A stretch of 30,941 nucleotides of DNA, taken from a virus. The stretch lies in IMG/VR virus record IMGVR_UViG_3300030406_000634, positions 1-30,941 of that record; one strand, written 5' to 3'. Below are positions 22,501 through 30,530 of the stretch, one piece after another. The notes beneath the pieces were generated by a model. The model ran no database searches, was not told the DNA's origin, and was given only the letters and a program-made list of their open reading frames with translations. Position 1 is the first letter of the stretch. Each line of letters starts with the position of its first letter. A program made the position numbers and the translations under genes.

Positions 22501-22747
22501 AGCAGTTACCCAGCCAGATGATAAGAGCTTCTTATCTATAGATCTAAATAAAGAAACACCAGCTGAAACAGAAGAAAGAAAACAAGAAGAGCAAGATAAA
22601 ATGGAATCCTTAGAACTTCTTCAACAACAACTTATGACTCCAGGTGTTCTTGATAGTAAGAAATCTAAGCTGGTTGAAAGAATTATGCGTACACCAATGT
22701 CGCCAGAAGCAAAGATAAGAGAGCTACAAAAGATAAGAGATCAATGA
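19592..22747 (+). CDS. Large internal virion protein, 1051 aa (gp15 position)
   Basis: A very long, charged, largely helical protein: AEEKGRKFVADLPDNQI near residue 50, many Lys/Glu helices, and a Glu-rich C-terminus (from about 980). By size and position it corresponds to T7 gp15, an ejection tunnel protein released into the host with the DNA. I see no lytic transglycosylase or endopeptidase motif, so a cell-wall-degrading role is not supported. AGGATAGTTATA precedes ATG 19592. The stop overlaps the next start (ATGA). Confidence 0.75.
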   Translation: MVVRQKQRFRNQQIGVIRTDMSVANSLADISNSMERISNTAFREAAVRAEEKGRKFVADLPDNQIMGIDEKGQPVNLLNDLRTSLSTKGYGTIAKRTIEREIRRRFATVAKNTYVNKAAELSAKYRFQPTKFQEEFSNFLLTQAQPYDGEYRNAILDGGTAYGAAVKSNIVKNSLINQQRISAENWSVEAEKTYSNDYALGIANLGSDIAGFENVMKEDLAHNETKNIATNLQFNGALKINGNGYTNTRKSNYGQGVVMGFHQRLLDSDPLLANDLQRAITNKNKTLRGLDKLKEKLGEEGVKRISKALSFVENNGDILALERSVTKQKVVASNRNSLLSAQESEIDESFQETVLENNETIQNELLTPDFTDRFEKEISIANDSVEVGKILERFINDTYSKGLTKQKITVGDRTLKAKNSPLTQTQVSGVIADLRKSAETEIASRLINSTKDTAGNVDLVKANRIIRYLGDTDVRNLAGFSQPEITRLRQFEDFTSLPREVVEKMYPFGPQIQPSQYSKSIRASIANSMANIIDDITSSKGITEKQAATQSYFKQLDVGAVMMGNSSTPERENVDEYVFGDIPNLPKEQRPRLYFDPSFVTSPDFADARTRIAQLVINQNAMPESLRKSMQAFVAGNNINSQQFAAYRTFIKGFVEDTTFDEKTNTVAQKNVFANHSVNTEVTFIKQLEAAIEINGEENAFSTYQKFIELQNDRERLNNAITEIFQKEEKYGGKSGRSLMFEIVARKTGGRNTVPYRLLTQQNGAALDMYIYRKLSTNRGFESTKDFGKFIEQTLKQSFGSGDGFILESHMINASDGEKLTRFAPMILFGGNKEYAKDFKKFSADQVSVLTDGKVNLIAGTTNGFGGDDTQVGNFFSLRGVTAESQALKGFLIPENDASIVPITSLDEEEFEIREQNKIRTSFLLYVSYNGELVPYIREISPNERDFVRISLKDYAQFKNFEKGIVIPAEAVTQPDDKSFLSIDLNKETPAETEERKQEEQDKMESLELLQQQLMTPGVLDSKKSKLVERIMRTPMSPEAKIRELQKIRDQ

Positions 22748-25700
22748 GAAGATTAGACGAAAAAGTTTATAGCTATGATCCAAAGCTAAGATTTACTGAA
22801 CAAGTATTTCCAGATCAAGCACAGAGTCCTTCTTGGTTTGATACTCTTAATGCTTCTCTTGCTTATCAATATCAACCCTACTTAAATGCAATGTATAATC
22901 GCAGTCGCTATGCACGTATACAACCTGATCCAGAATATGTACCAGCGAATGATATTGAAGGCTATGAACAGTATAAAAATGATTTGCTACATGCAAAAAC
23001 ACAAGAGCATATGAATGATCTAAAAGCACAAATAGATCATATGAAGCAAACACGAGAAACTATTGCTAACTCTTCACTAATGAATCAATTTACAACCCAG
23101 CTATTCGATCCTATTAATTTATTTGCTTTGCCTTTTGGCGGCCCAACTTTAGGTATAGCTAAATCAGCAATTAGAGTTGGAGCTGGTGCTACTGTTATTC
23201 AAGCTCCGCTCGAGGCTGGTAGACAAATCTATGATCCTACTTCTACACCAGCAGAGTCAGTAATAAATATGGGAACTACTTTTGCTATTGGTTCTACTTT
23301 GGGCGGTCTGTTGGCAGTGCCTAGTACAATGAGAGCAAACACATTCTTAAAAACTCAACAAGAAATATCTGAGATGAATAATGCTATAGCCTTAACATTA
23401 CCAGAACAAAGACTGCAAATAGGTAATAGAGATCTAAGAATATTTGATCCAGAAGGATTAAAGATAGATATGAGTAGATTTTCTGATGCTGATGTACAAC
23501 GACTATCTAATGAGTTTGAGGCAAAAGCATATTTGCAAACAGAATTTGGTTTCTTTGATACTAAAGTAACTCAAGACTTTTCTAAATATATGAAAGGTGA
23601 AAATGCATTACGCACACTCGAAACTAAAAAAGGTGCGCCTAAGAGTGCGTATAGTTTAAAAGAAAATCTATTTACACGAAGCTGGTTATACAAAGGTATA
23701 ACTACACCATTCAAAAGAACTCTACAAAATAAACGCATAAGCCAAGAAACGAAGTTTGATTTCATTAGGCTAATGGGAGATCATGGTGTCGCTATGGAGG
23801 GAAATCAAGTTGGTGTTAAAACTCCTCATTCTGTCTATATCAAGGCATCTGAATATGAAGGAGAGTGGGTAGCAGTACATGACCAGCTTATGACTTTGTA
23901 TGGAGAGGCATCAGGTAAAGGTAAACCATTTGGTGCATCTTTTGATTATGGTACATTTTTTCGTAGAGGTTATGATGATTGGCTTTCTGAAACATGGAAA
24001 AAGAGTTTACTGCAACCAGATAATCTTAATGAAATAGAAAAAGGAGCAGTTCAAGCATGGAATGGATTCTTTGAAAAATGGGATGATAGACTGCAAGCAT
24101 CTGGTTTAATTGCAAATGAAGCAAATTTATCTGCAAGAAATAGACAGTTATCTACTATTCTTGATGACTATGGTAAAGAATATAACTTAACTAAAACTAT
24201 TAAATTAAAATCTGGTGAAGAAATTAAACAGCAATTATCTGCAAGAGTTGACGATAGAATAAGTGAAGTATTTGAAGACTTAGATAATAATGCATCTATT
24301 AAACCTAACGAACGAAATATACTTAAAAATCAAATAGCAAAACTAAAAGACGAAAGAGATCAAGTTAGAGCTAATCTTCAAAAGCAAGAAGGTGATGTTC
24401 CAAATCCAAGTCTTAAAGAAAAGTTCTTCCCTCGATTCTGGAATAAGCAAGCTATCAATGATCGTATGGAAGACTTTAAAGAAATACTTAGAAAGCATTT
24501 CAAAACAAAAGCTTATGATATTGTCAAGACAACTACACCTCGAGGTAACGTTAAGTTTGAAAGACAGCTGGTAAATCTATCAGAAAAAGAAATAGAATCT
24601 AAGATAGATGCTACCATAAATAAGATACTCTATGGACAAGACGATCCTATGGCTGATGATGCAATATTCTATGGGTATGGTAAGTCTAAGCATTTTAAAC
24701 ATAGACAGATTGAGATAGCAAATAGTGAGGTTGTTGATTTTATAATACAGAATCCAGTGCAAGTTATGATGGCATACACTAATCGAACAGCGGCACAACA
24801 TGAGTTTGTAAAGAGTTTTGGTCATGCTGATCCTGAGATTGTTGCTAATAATATTCTTCTCCGTGAAGCTAAACAAGGAATGGATCTAAATAATATAAAC
24901 AAACTTAGAAGAGATTTCTTGCATAGCTATGATCGTGTTGCTGGTGTTGTCTTGCAGAATCCAGAAGCCCTCAGTAACAGAACAGCAGATGTGTTAAAGA
25001 ACCTTGCTACTCTTAATTATCTTGGTAGTGCTGGTTTCTCTACTCTTCCTGATGCCGCGGCAATAATGATGACTAATGAACTCAAGCCTTTGTTCAAGCA
25101 GTTATTTAGAGTTTTAAATGATGAGCGTGTTCGTATGAACGCCAATGAAGCACGACTTGCTGGAGAAATGTTAGAGATTCTGAAAGGCGATGTGCATATG
25201 CGTCTTATGGAAGATAGCATGAATAATGTTTTTAATAATGGGATTGTATCAAAAACTAAGAATGTTTTCTTTCAATTAAATTTATTAGGTCCAATGACAC
25301 GCATTATGAAGCATATGTCATCTATGGCACACTCTCATACTATTATTGATTACTCTGTAAAGATGGCACAGAAAAGAGCAAATAAGTTAGAGCTAGAATA
25401 TTTATCACGCTATGGCATGGACTTAGATGATGCTAAAAAGATAGATCAGCTTGTTAAAGATAATGTTATTGAGAATAGCAATGGTTTTTATTTGGCGAAT
25501 ACCAAAGCCTGGAAGGATGAAAATACAGCTAGAATGTTTAGAAGAACTCTTAATGCTACTGTAAAGAATACTGTTCTTATGGGGTCACCAGCAGATAAAC
25601 CAATAAATGTTGATGGTGTTTTTTATATTCCTATGCGTGTTGCTAGGATAATGGGTATGAAAGAGGATAGACGAATAAAGGGCTATGCTCGAGTAGAGAA

Positions 25701-26238
25701 CGCTTTGATTGGATTGCCATTTCAATTCTATTCTTATTCTTTTGCCGCACTAAACAAGATAACCACTTTATATACACAAGACCAAGTTCTAAATAGAGCA
25801 GTTGGCATAGCGGCATCAATGGGTCTAGCGTATATGGGTATGCAACTAAAATATAGATCAAATCCTTTTGTATTAGAGCAAATGCCATTAGAAGATAAGA
25901 TAGCACGATCCTTCGATATGTCTGGATTAGCCGCTTTATATTCTGATATGTATTATACCGGAATACAAATGTCTTTAGCACTAGGAGGTCCAGACTTGAC
26001 TATGGGAATGATTAGTCCTAAGTTCCCACAAGAGTATAATCCAGTGGATGCTATACTCGCTCCACTAGGATCAGGACCAAGTATTGCGTATGATTTAGGT
26101 ACTAGTGCATATAAGTTTACACAAGGCGATTATGACGGTGCAAAAGATTTTATTAGCAATTTACCTTTTGCTAGGTTATGGTTTCTAAGGGACTTTACAA
26201 ATGATTTAGGTCGTACTGTTGCTGGAAGATTGGGGTAA
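22744..26238 (+). CDS. Giant internal virion protein, 1164 aa (gp16 position)
   Basis: A giant ejection protein. The block FDPINLFALPFGGPTLGIAK, then GAGATVIQAPLEAGRQIYDPT (quoted in part), around residues 118-165 is a hydrophobic segment often seen near the N-terminus of large podovirus internal proteins. A long helical middle with KDERDQVRANLQKQE follows, and near the end there are short hydrophobic stretches (IGLPFQFYSYSFAALNK, AVGIAASMGLAYMG). It corresponds by place to T7 gp16, but no N-terminal transglycosylase domain is visible. It begins on the previous stop (ATGA). Confidence 0.75.
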   Translation: MRRLDEKVYSYDPKLRFTEQVFPDQAQSPSWFDTLNASLAYQYQPYLNAMYNRSRYARIQPDPEYVPANDIEGYEQYKNDLLHAKTQEHMNDLKAQIDHMKQTRETIANSSLMNQFTTQLFDPINLFALPFGGPTLGIAKSAIRVGAGATVIQAPLEAGRQIYDPTSTPAESVINMGTTFAIGSTLGGLLAVPSTMRANTFLKTQQEISEMNNAIALTLPEQRLQIGNRDLRIFDPEGLKIDMSRFSDADVQRLSNEFEAKAYLQTEFGFFDTKVTQDFSKYMKGENALRTLETKKGAPKSAYSLKENLFTRSWLYKGITTPFKRTLQNKRISQETKFDFIRLMGDHGVAMEGNQVGVKTPHSVYIKASEYEGEWVAVHDQLMTLYGEASGKGKPFGASFDYGTFFRRGYDDWLSETWKKSLLQPDNLNEIEKGAVQAWNGFFEKWDDRLQASGLIANEANLSARNRQLSTILDDYGKEYNLTKTIKLKSGEEIKQQLSARVDDRISEVFEDLDNNASIKPNERNILKNQIAKLKDERDQVRANLQKQEGDVPNPSLKEKFFPRFWNKQAINDRMEDFKEILRKHFKTKAYDIVKTTTPRGNVKFERQLVNLSEKEIESKIDATINKILYGQDDPMADDAIFYGYGKSKHFKHRQIEIANSEVVDFIIQNPVQVMMAYTNRTAAQHEFVKSFGHADPEIVANNILLREAKQGMDLNNINKLRRDFLHSYDRVAGVVLQNPEALSNRTADVLKNLATLNYLGSAGFSTLPDAAAIMMTNELKPLFKQLFRVLNDERVRMNANEARLAGEMLEILKGDVHMRLMEDSMNNVFNNGIVSKTKNVFFQLNLLGPMTRIMKHMSSMAHSHTIIDYSVKMAQKRANKLELEYLSRYGMDLDDAKKIDQLVKDNVIENSNGFYLANTKAWKDENTARMFRRTLNATVKNTVLMGSPADKPINVDGVFYIPMRVARIMGMKEDRRIKGYARVENALIGLPFQFYSYSFAALNKITTLYTQDQVLNRAVGIAASMGLAYMGMQLKYRSNPFVLEQMPLEDKIARSFDMSGLAALYSDMYYTGIQMSLALGGPDLTMGMISPKFPQEYNPVDAILAPLGSGPSIAYDLGTSAYKFTQGDYDGAKDFISNLPFARLWFLRDFTNDLGRTVAGRLG

Positions 26239-26241
26239 GAT

Positions 26242-29235
26242 ATGACAATAGCAGTTTCAAATAATACACCAAGAGTTTCATACACTGTATCTCAAGGTGC
26301 TACACAAACTTCTTTCACTGTTTCCTTTGAATTTTTTGCAGAAGCAGATCTGAATGTTTATGTAGATGGCACTCTTAAAACAATAACTTCAGACTACACA
26401 GTATCAGGTGGTAATGGCTCTACTGGTACAGTTACGATGAGTGTGACTGGTGCTACTGGTGGATCAACTGTAGTTATTACTAGAGATATTGCACTCGAAA
26501 GGACAACTGATTTCCCAACTCAAGGTGCCTTTAATATTTCTTCTCTGAATACAGAACTAGATAAACTCGTAGCTATAGATGCAGATGTTGATGATACTAT
26601 TAGTAGATCTATACGATTAAAAGATCAGGACGATTCAGCATCAATGGAGTTGCCGCTCAAAGCATCGAGAGTAGGTACAGTTATGGCTTTTAATGCTACT
26701 ACTGGTGCTGTTGAAGCTGGACCAAGTATTTCTTCTGTAACGACTGTAGCAACGCAGTCAGCTAACATAAATACTGTAGCTGGTATAAGTTCAAATGTTA
26801 CTACTGTAGCTGGTATACAGGCAAATGTAACGACTGTAGCTGGTATTGCAAGCAATGTTACGACAGTTGCTGGAGCTATATCAAATATAAATGCTTTGGC
26901 GGCATCTGATGTTATAACTGATATGTCATTGTTAGCTACATCTGATGTTATAGCGGATATGGCTTTGCTTGCTAATGCTGATGTTATAGCAGATATGAAT
27001 ACATTAGCTGTAACTGATGTTATCAACGATATAAATTTACTAGCAACTTCAGATATTGTAAGCGATTTAAATACACTAGCAACATCTGACATCGTTTCAG
27101 ATATAAATACATTGGCAACGTCTGATATTGTAAGTGATTTAAACACTCTAGCTACAAGTGATATTGTTTCTGATATTAATACACTAGCTACTAGCGATAT
27201 TGTTACTGACCTAAATTTGTTAGCAACTTCTGATTTTGTTTCGGATTTAAATACGTTAGCCACTACTACAAATGTAAATAATATTTCTACTGTTGCTGGA
27301 ATCTCATCAAATATTTCTACTGTTGCTGGCATTTCTGCCAATGTAACTACAGTTGCTGGTATACAAGCTAACGTGACATCTGTTGCTGGTATAGCAAGTA
27401 ATGTTACAACTGTTGCAAGCAATATATCTGGTGTAAATAGTTTTGCTGATAGGTATAGAGTTGCTTCTTCTGCACCGACTTCATCGTTAGATGTTGGTGA
27501 TTTATACTTTGATACGACTGCTAATGAGTTGAAGGTATATAAATCATCCGGTTGGGCGGCGGCTGGTTCTACAGTAAACGGAACGTCTGCTCGATTTACT
27601 TACAACATATCTGGCACACCAACATCAGTCACAGGAGCTGATGCAAACGGCAATACTCTAGCGTATGATGCTGGATTTATTGATGTGTATTTGAATGGGG
27701 TCAGATTGTCTGGTGCTGACATAACGATTACGTCTGGTGATACTGTGACCTTTGCGTCTGCTTTAGCAGATGGTGACTTAGTTGATATTGTTGCGTTTGG
27801 TACGTTCAGCGTAGCAAATATTACATCAACTGGTGCGTTAAACTCTGGGTCTATTACCAGCGGATTTGGAAACATCGATACTGGCTCGTCTACAATCACA
27901 ACAACTGGTGCTATATCTGGTGGAGCATTGTCAGGCACATCACTTGATTTGAATGGTGGTGAATTAATTCTTGATGCGGATAATGATACGTCTATTACGG
28001 CTGACACAGATGACCAGATAGATTTTAAAACTGGTGGTACTGATAGAGTGGTTATTGATAGCAGTGGGAAAGTTCTTCTTGGAACAACCCAACAACGCGG
28101 TCACATGACTTTACAAATTGAAGGAGATGGAAGTGGCTCTACTGCACAAGGTTCTATATTTTTACGAAGAGGACTTAGCACTTCTAGCATAGGTGGTAAT
28201 GTTGGTGCTGACTTAGGCTTAATACAATTTGGCGATAATGATGGTGGTATATATGCAAAGATAGAAGCAAAAAGTGATGCGTCTGCTGCTAATAATGACT
28301 ATCCCGGCAGACTACAGTTTTTTACCACAGCAGATGGTGCGTCTAGTCCTACTGAACGCATGAGGATTGATTCTTCAGGCAATGTTGGAATTTCTGCTAT
28401 TCCGTCAGGAGAAGCTGCTGCTGCTCATGTTGTAAGATTAGGTGACCAAGTATGTATTGCTGAATATGATGATGGCTCTAATCCTGAACAATTTAATCTT
28501 TTTCATAATTCAGATTCTTCTGAAACATATATAGAAACAGGTACAGCATCAGTTATTCAACAAAGAGCAGGAGAAATAATTTTTAAAAATGCTGCATCAG
28601 GTAGTGCTGGTGCTGCTATTAGTTTTGCAGAACGCATGAGGCTAACATCAACTGGACGTTTATTATTAGGAACAACAGACGATGTTGACCAAGCTATGAG
28701 AATTAAAGTAGATGGCTCATCTCCTACTTATGGAATAAAAATACACAACAGCAAAACATCAAGCACAAGAAATTTTATTGAATTTGGAGTAAACTCATCA
28801 TTTAGTCCTGTAGGTTCTATTAAATCAAATGGAAGTTCTACAAGTTATAATACAAGTTCAGACTACAGACTAAAAGAAAATGTAGTTACAGATTGGGATG
28901 CAACTACAAGACTAAAACAACTTAAACCATCAAGATTTAATTTTAAGATAAATAAAGATCAAACAGTTGATGGATTTCTAGCACATGAAGTATCGAGTAT
29001 AGTTCCAGAAGCAGTTACTGGCGAAAAAGATGCTATGACAAAAGAGGTGCTTTATGTAGATGAAGATAAAATACCAGAAGGCAAAAAAGTGGGTGATGTC
29101 AAGACACCCTCTGATATTAATCCACAAGGCATAGACCAGAGCAAACTTGTGCCACTGCTTACAAAAGCACTACAAGAATCACTGGCTCGTATTGAAACAC
29201 TTGAAGCTAAAGTAACAGCATTGGAGGGTAAATAA
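26242..29235 (+). CDS. Tail fibre with T7 gp17-type N-terminus and S74 self-cleaving chaperone
   Basis: A 997-residue fibre. Residues 1-145 match the T7 gp17 N-terminal domain that docks on the tail (SFTVSFEFFAEADLNVYVDG, then TDFPTQGAFN). A shaft of short tandem repeats covers about 177-396. A repeated module LILDADNDTSI...IDSSGKVLLGT lies near 575-615. The C-terminus is an intramolecular chaperone of the peptidase S74 type: SDYRLKEN has Ser873 and Lys878 five apart, as in the known Ser-Lys cleavage dyads, so cleavage before Ser873 would release about 125 residues. The stretch from about residue 680 has GCWGC sites that the rest of the genome lacks. Confidence 0.9.
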   Translation: MTIAVSNNTPRVSYTVSQGATQTSFTVSFEFFAEADLNVYVDGTLKTITSDYTVSGGNGSTGTVTMSVTGATGGSTVVITRDIALERTTDFPTQGAFNISSLNTELDKLVAIDADVDDTISRSIRLKDQDDSASMELPLKASRVGTVMAFNATTGAVEAGPSISSVTTVATQSANINTVAGISSNVTTVAGIQANVTTVAGIASNVTTVAGAISNINALAASDVITDMSLLATSDVIADMALLANADVIADMNTLAVTDVINDINLLATSDIVSDLNTLATSDIVSDINTLATSDIVSDLNTLATSDIVSDINTLATSDIVTDLNLLATSDFVSDLNTLATTTNVNNISTVAGISSNISTVAGISANVTTVAGIQANVTSVAGIASNVTTVASNISGVNSFADRYRVASSAPTSSLDVGDLYFDTTANELKVYKSSGWAAAGSTVNGTSARFTYNISGTPTSVTGADANGNTLAYDAGFIDVYLNGVRLSGADITITSGDTVTFASALADGDLVDIVAFGTFSVANITSTGALNSGSITSGFGNIDTGSSTITTTGAISGGALSGTSLDLNGGELILDADNDTSITADTDDQIDFKTGGTDRVVIDSSGKVLLGTTQQRGHMTLQIEGDGSGSTAQGSIFLRRGLSTSSIGGNVGADLGLIQFGDNDGGIYAKIEAKSDASAANNDYPGRLQFFTTADGASSPTERMRIDSSGNVGISAIPSGEAAAAHVVRLGDQVCIAEYDDGSNPEQFNLFHNSDSSETYIETGTASVIQQRAGEIIFKNAASGSAGAAISFAERMRLTSTGRLLLGTTDDVDQAMRIKVDGSSPTYGIKIHNSKTSSTRNFIEFGVNSSFSPVGSIKSNGSSTSYNTSSDYRLKENVVTDWDATTRLKQLKPSRFNFKINKDQTVDGFLAHEVSSIVPEAVTGEKDAMTKEVLYVDEDKIPEGKKVGDVKTPSDINPQGIDQSKLVPLLTKALQESLARIETLEAKVTALEGK
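26770..27430 (+). repeat. Tandem repeats in the fibre shaft
   Basis: Two repeat types are nested symmetrically. A 10-residue (30-base) unit TVAGIxxNVT occurs at both ends (about 26770-26890 and 27290-27430). A 12-residue (36-base) unit TSDIVSDLNTLA, more divergent at first, fills the centre (about 26900-27270), with several nearly identical copies in a row. The regular Ile/Val/Leu spacing suits a trimeric coiled or beta shaft. Copies differ mostly at third codon positions. Confidence 0.85.
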
Positions 29236-30255
29236 ATGAGTAACGCACGTAACCTTGCCAACCTTCTTGGCACAAAAACAAAAGTCAAAGATGTAGATGT
29301 TGATGGTACAGAGCTTATTCTTGATGCTGATGGGGATACGAGCATAGAAGCAAGTTCTGATGACACGATTGTAATCGACACAGGAGGTTCAGAGAGAGCC
29401 AGAATAGATGGAAGTGGGAACTTATTTGTTTCAGCAACGGCAACAAGTGGGTTTCAATCTAGTTCATCTGAATCAGGCAGTATTATTTATGGTGCTGGTG
29501 GTATTGCATCAAACTCAGCAAGTAATGATGTTACTGCTGTGTTTAATCGACTTGGTAATGATGGGAGTATTATACAACTTAAAAAAGATGGTAGCACTGT
29601 GGGGAATATTGAAACCTCTGGTGGAAATTTAATTGTTCAAGGAAGCACCGCCACTGGAAAAACAGGAATTAAATTTGGTGGTGCAGAATTTATACCACAA
29701 GATAATGGAAATAGTGACAATGGAGTAGATTTAGGAATGTCCTCTGCACGTTTCAAAGACCTCTATCTAGGTGGTGGAATATACGTTGGTGGCACTGGGT
29801 CGGCAAATTATTTAGATGACTACGAAGAGGGAACGTGGACACCAGCTTTTGTTGGTGCAACTAATAGTCCTGGTCTTCACAATAATGTAGGTAGATATAC
29901 GAGAATAGGAAGATTAGTTGTAGTGCAATTTTTTCAGCAAACATCTGGAAGTCCAGCTCCTACATTCAGTAATAATAGTGCTGCTTTTCAAATTAGTGGA
30001 GTTCCTTTTTCAGTTCAGGGTCATGGCTACACAGGAAGTCAAGGTAGTATGAATGCTCAAGCATTTCATTATAATGGAAGTAATAATACACAAAGCACTC
30101 AAGCAGATTTTGTTTCACCCAACATAACTGGTAGTGACCTATTAGAGTTTCAAGTTACAGATAGTGGTTCAACAAGGGGTGTCGTTAATAATACTGGTGC
30201 TAAAGCATCACCTTATGTAATTGAGGTAACAATATCTTATTTCACAGATGCGTAA
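29236..30255 (+). CDS. Second fibre-like protein, 339 aa
   Basis: The protein opens MSNARNLANLLG, typical of fibre-associated proteins in marine phages, then repeats the module GTELILDADGDTSI...ERARIDGSGNLFVS found in the main fibre. A Gly/Ser-rich beta region follows (VDLGMSSARFKDLYLGGGIYVGG), then a terminal domain with DDYEEGTWTPAF (about 194-205) and NNVGRYTRIGRLVVVQ, seen in phage tip proteins. No S74 motif is present. GGAGGGTAAATA lies just before ATG 29236. It probably forms a distal receptor-binding tip or an alternative fibre. Confidence 0.75.
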   Translation: MSNARNLANLLGTKTKVKDVDVDGTELILDADGDTSIEASSDDTIVIDTGGSERARIDGSGNLFVSATATSGFQSSSSESGSIIYGAGGIASNSASNDVTAVFNRLGNDGSIIQLKKDGSTVGNIETSGGNLIVQGSTATGKTGIKFGGAEFIPQDNGNSDNGVDLGMSSARFKDLYLGGGIYVGGTGSANYLDDYEEGTWTPAFVGATNSPGLHNNVGRYTRIGRLVVVQFFQQTSGSPAPTFSNNSAAFQISGVPFSVQGHGYTGSQGSMNAQAFHYNGSNNTQSTQADFVSPNITGSDLLEFQVTDSGSTRGVVNNTGAKASPYVIEVTISYFTDA

Positions 30256-30269
30256 AAGGAGAGGATAAA

Positions 30270-30521
30270 ATGGCAATAACAAAAGAAGTAGTACAAGATA
30301 AAATTGAGATAGTAGGTGAGTTTAAAAAAATTCATGTGCGAACAGCAACTGTAATAAAAGAAGATGGTGTAGAGTTATCACGTTCTTTTCATCGTCATGT
30401 TGTAAATCCAAATAGCGATAGTTCAAATGAAAGCGCTGATGTAAAAGCATTAGTAACACAGTTTCATACAGACGAAGTTAAAAAAGCATTTACTGATTAC
30501 TTAGCAAAACAAAATTTATAA
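30270..30521 (+). CDS. Small protein, 83 aa, downstream of the fibres
   Basis: AAAAGGAGAGGATAAA before ATG 30270 is a strong site. The protein is soluble: beta-rich first half (KIEIVGEFKKIHVRTATVI) and a helical end (DEVKKAFTDYLAKQ). The motif SRSFHRHVVNP is familiar from short proteins next to fibre genes in marine phages, but its function is unknown to me. It lies between the fibre module and the partial gene at the right edge. Confidence 0.65.
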   Translation: MAITKEVVQDKIEIVGEFKKIHVRTATVIKEDGVELSRSFHRHVVNPNSDSSNESADVKALVTQFHTDEVKKAFTDYLAKQNL

Positions 30522-30530
30522 AGTTACTAA

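Noticed and set aside
26625-27422. Leftward open frame of 265 codons inside the fibre repeats
   Set aside because: It exists only because the repeats lack stop codons in that frame; it has no ribosome site and mirrors the repeat periodicity.
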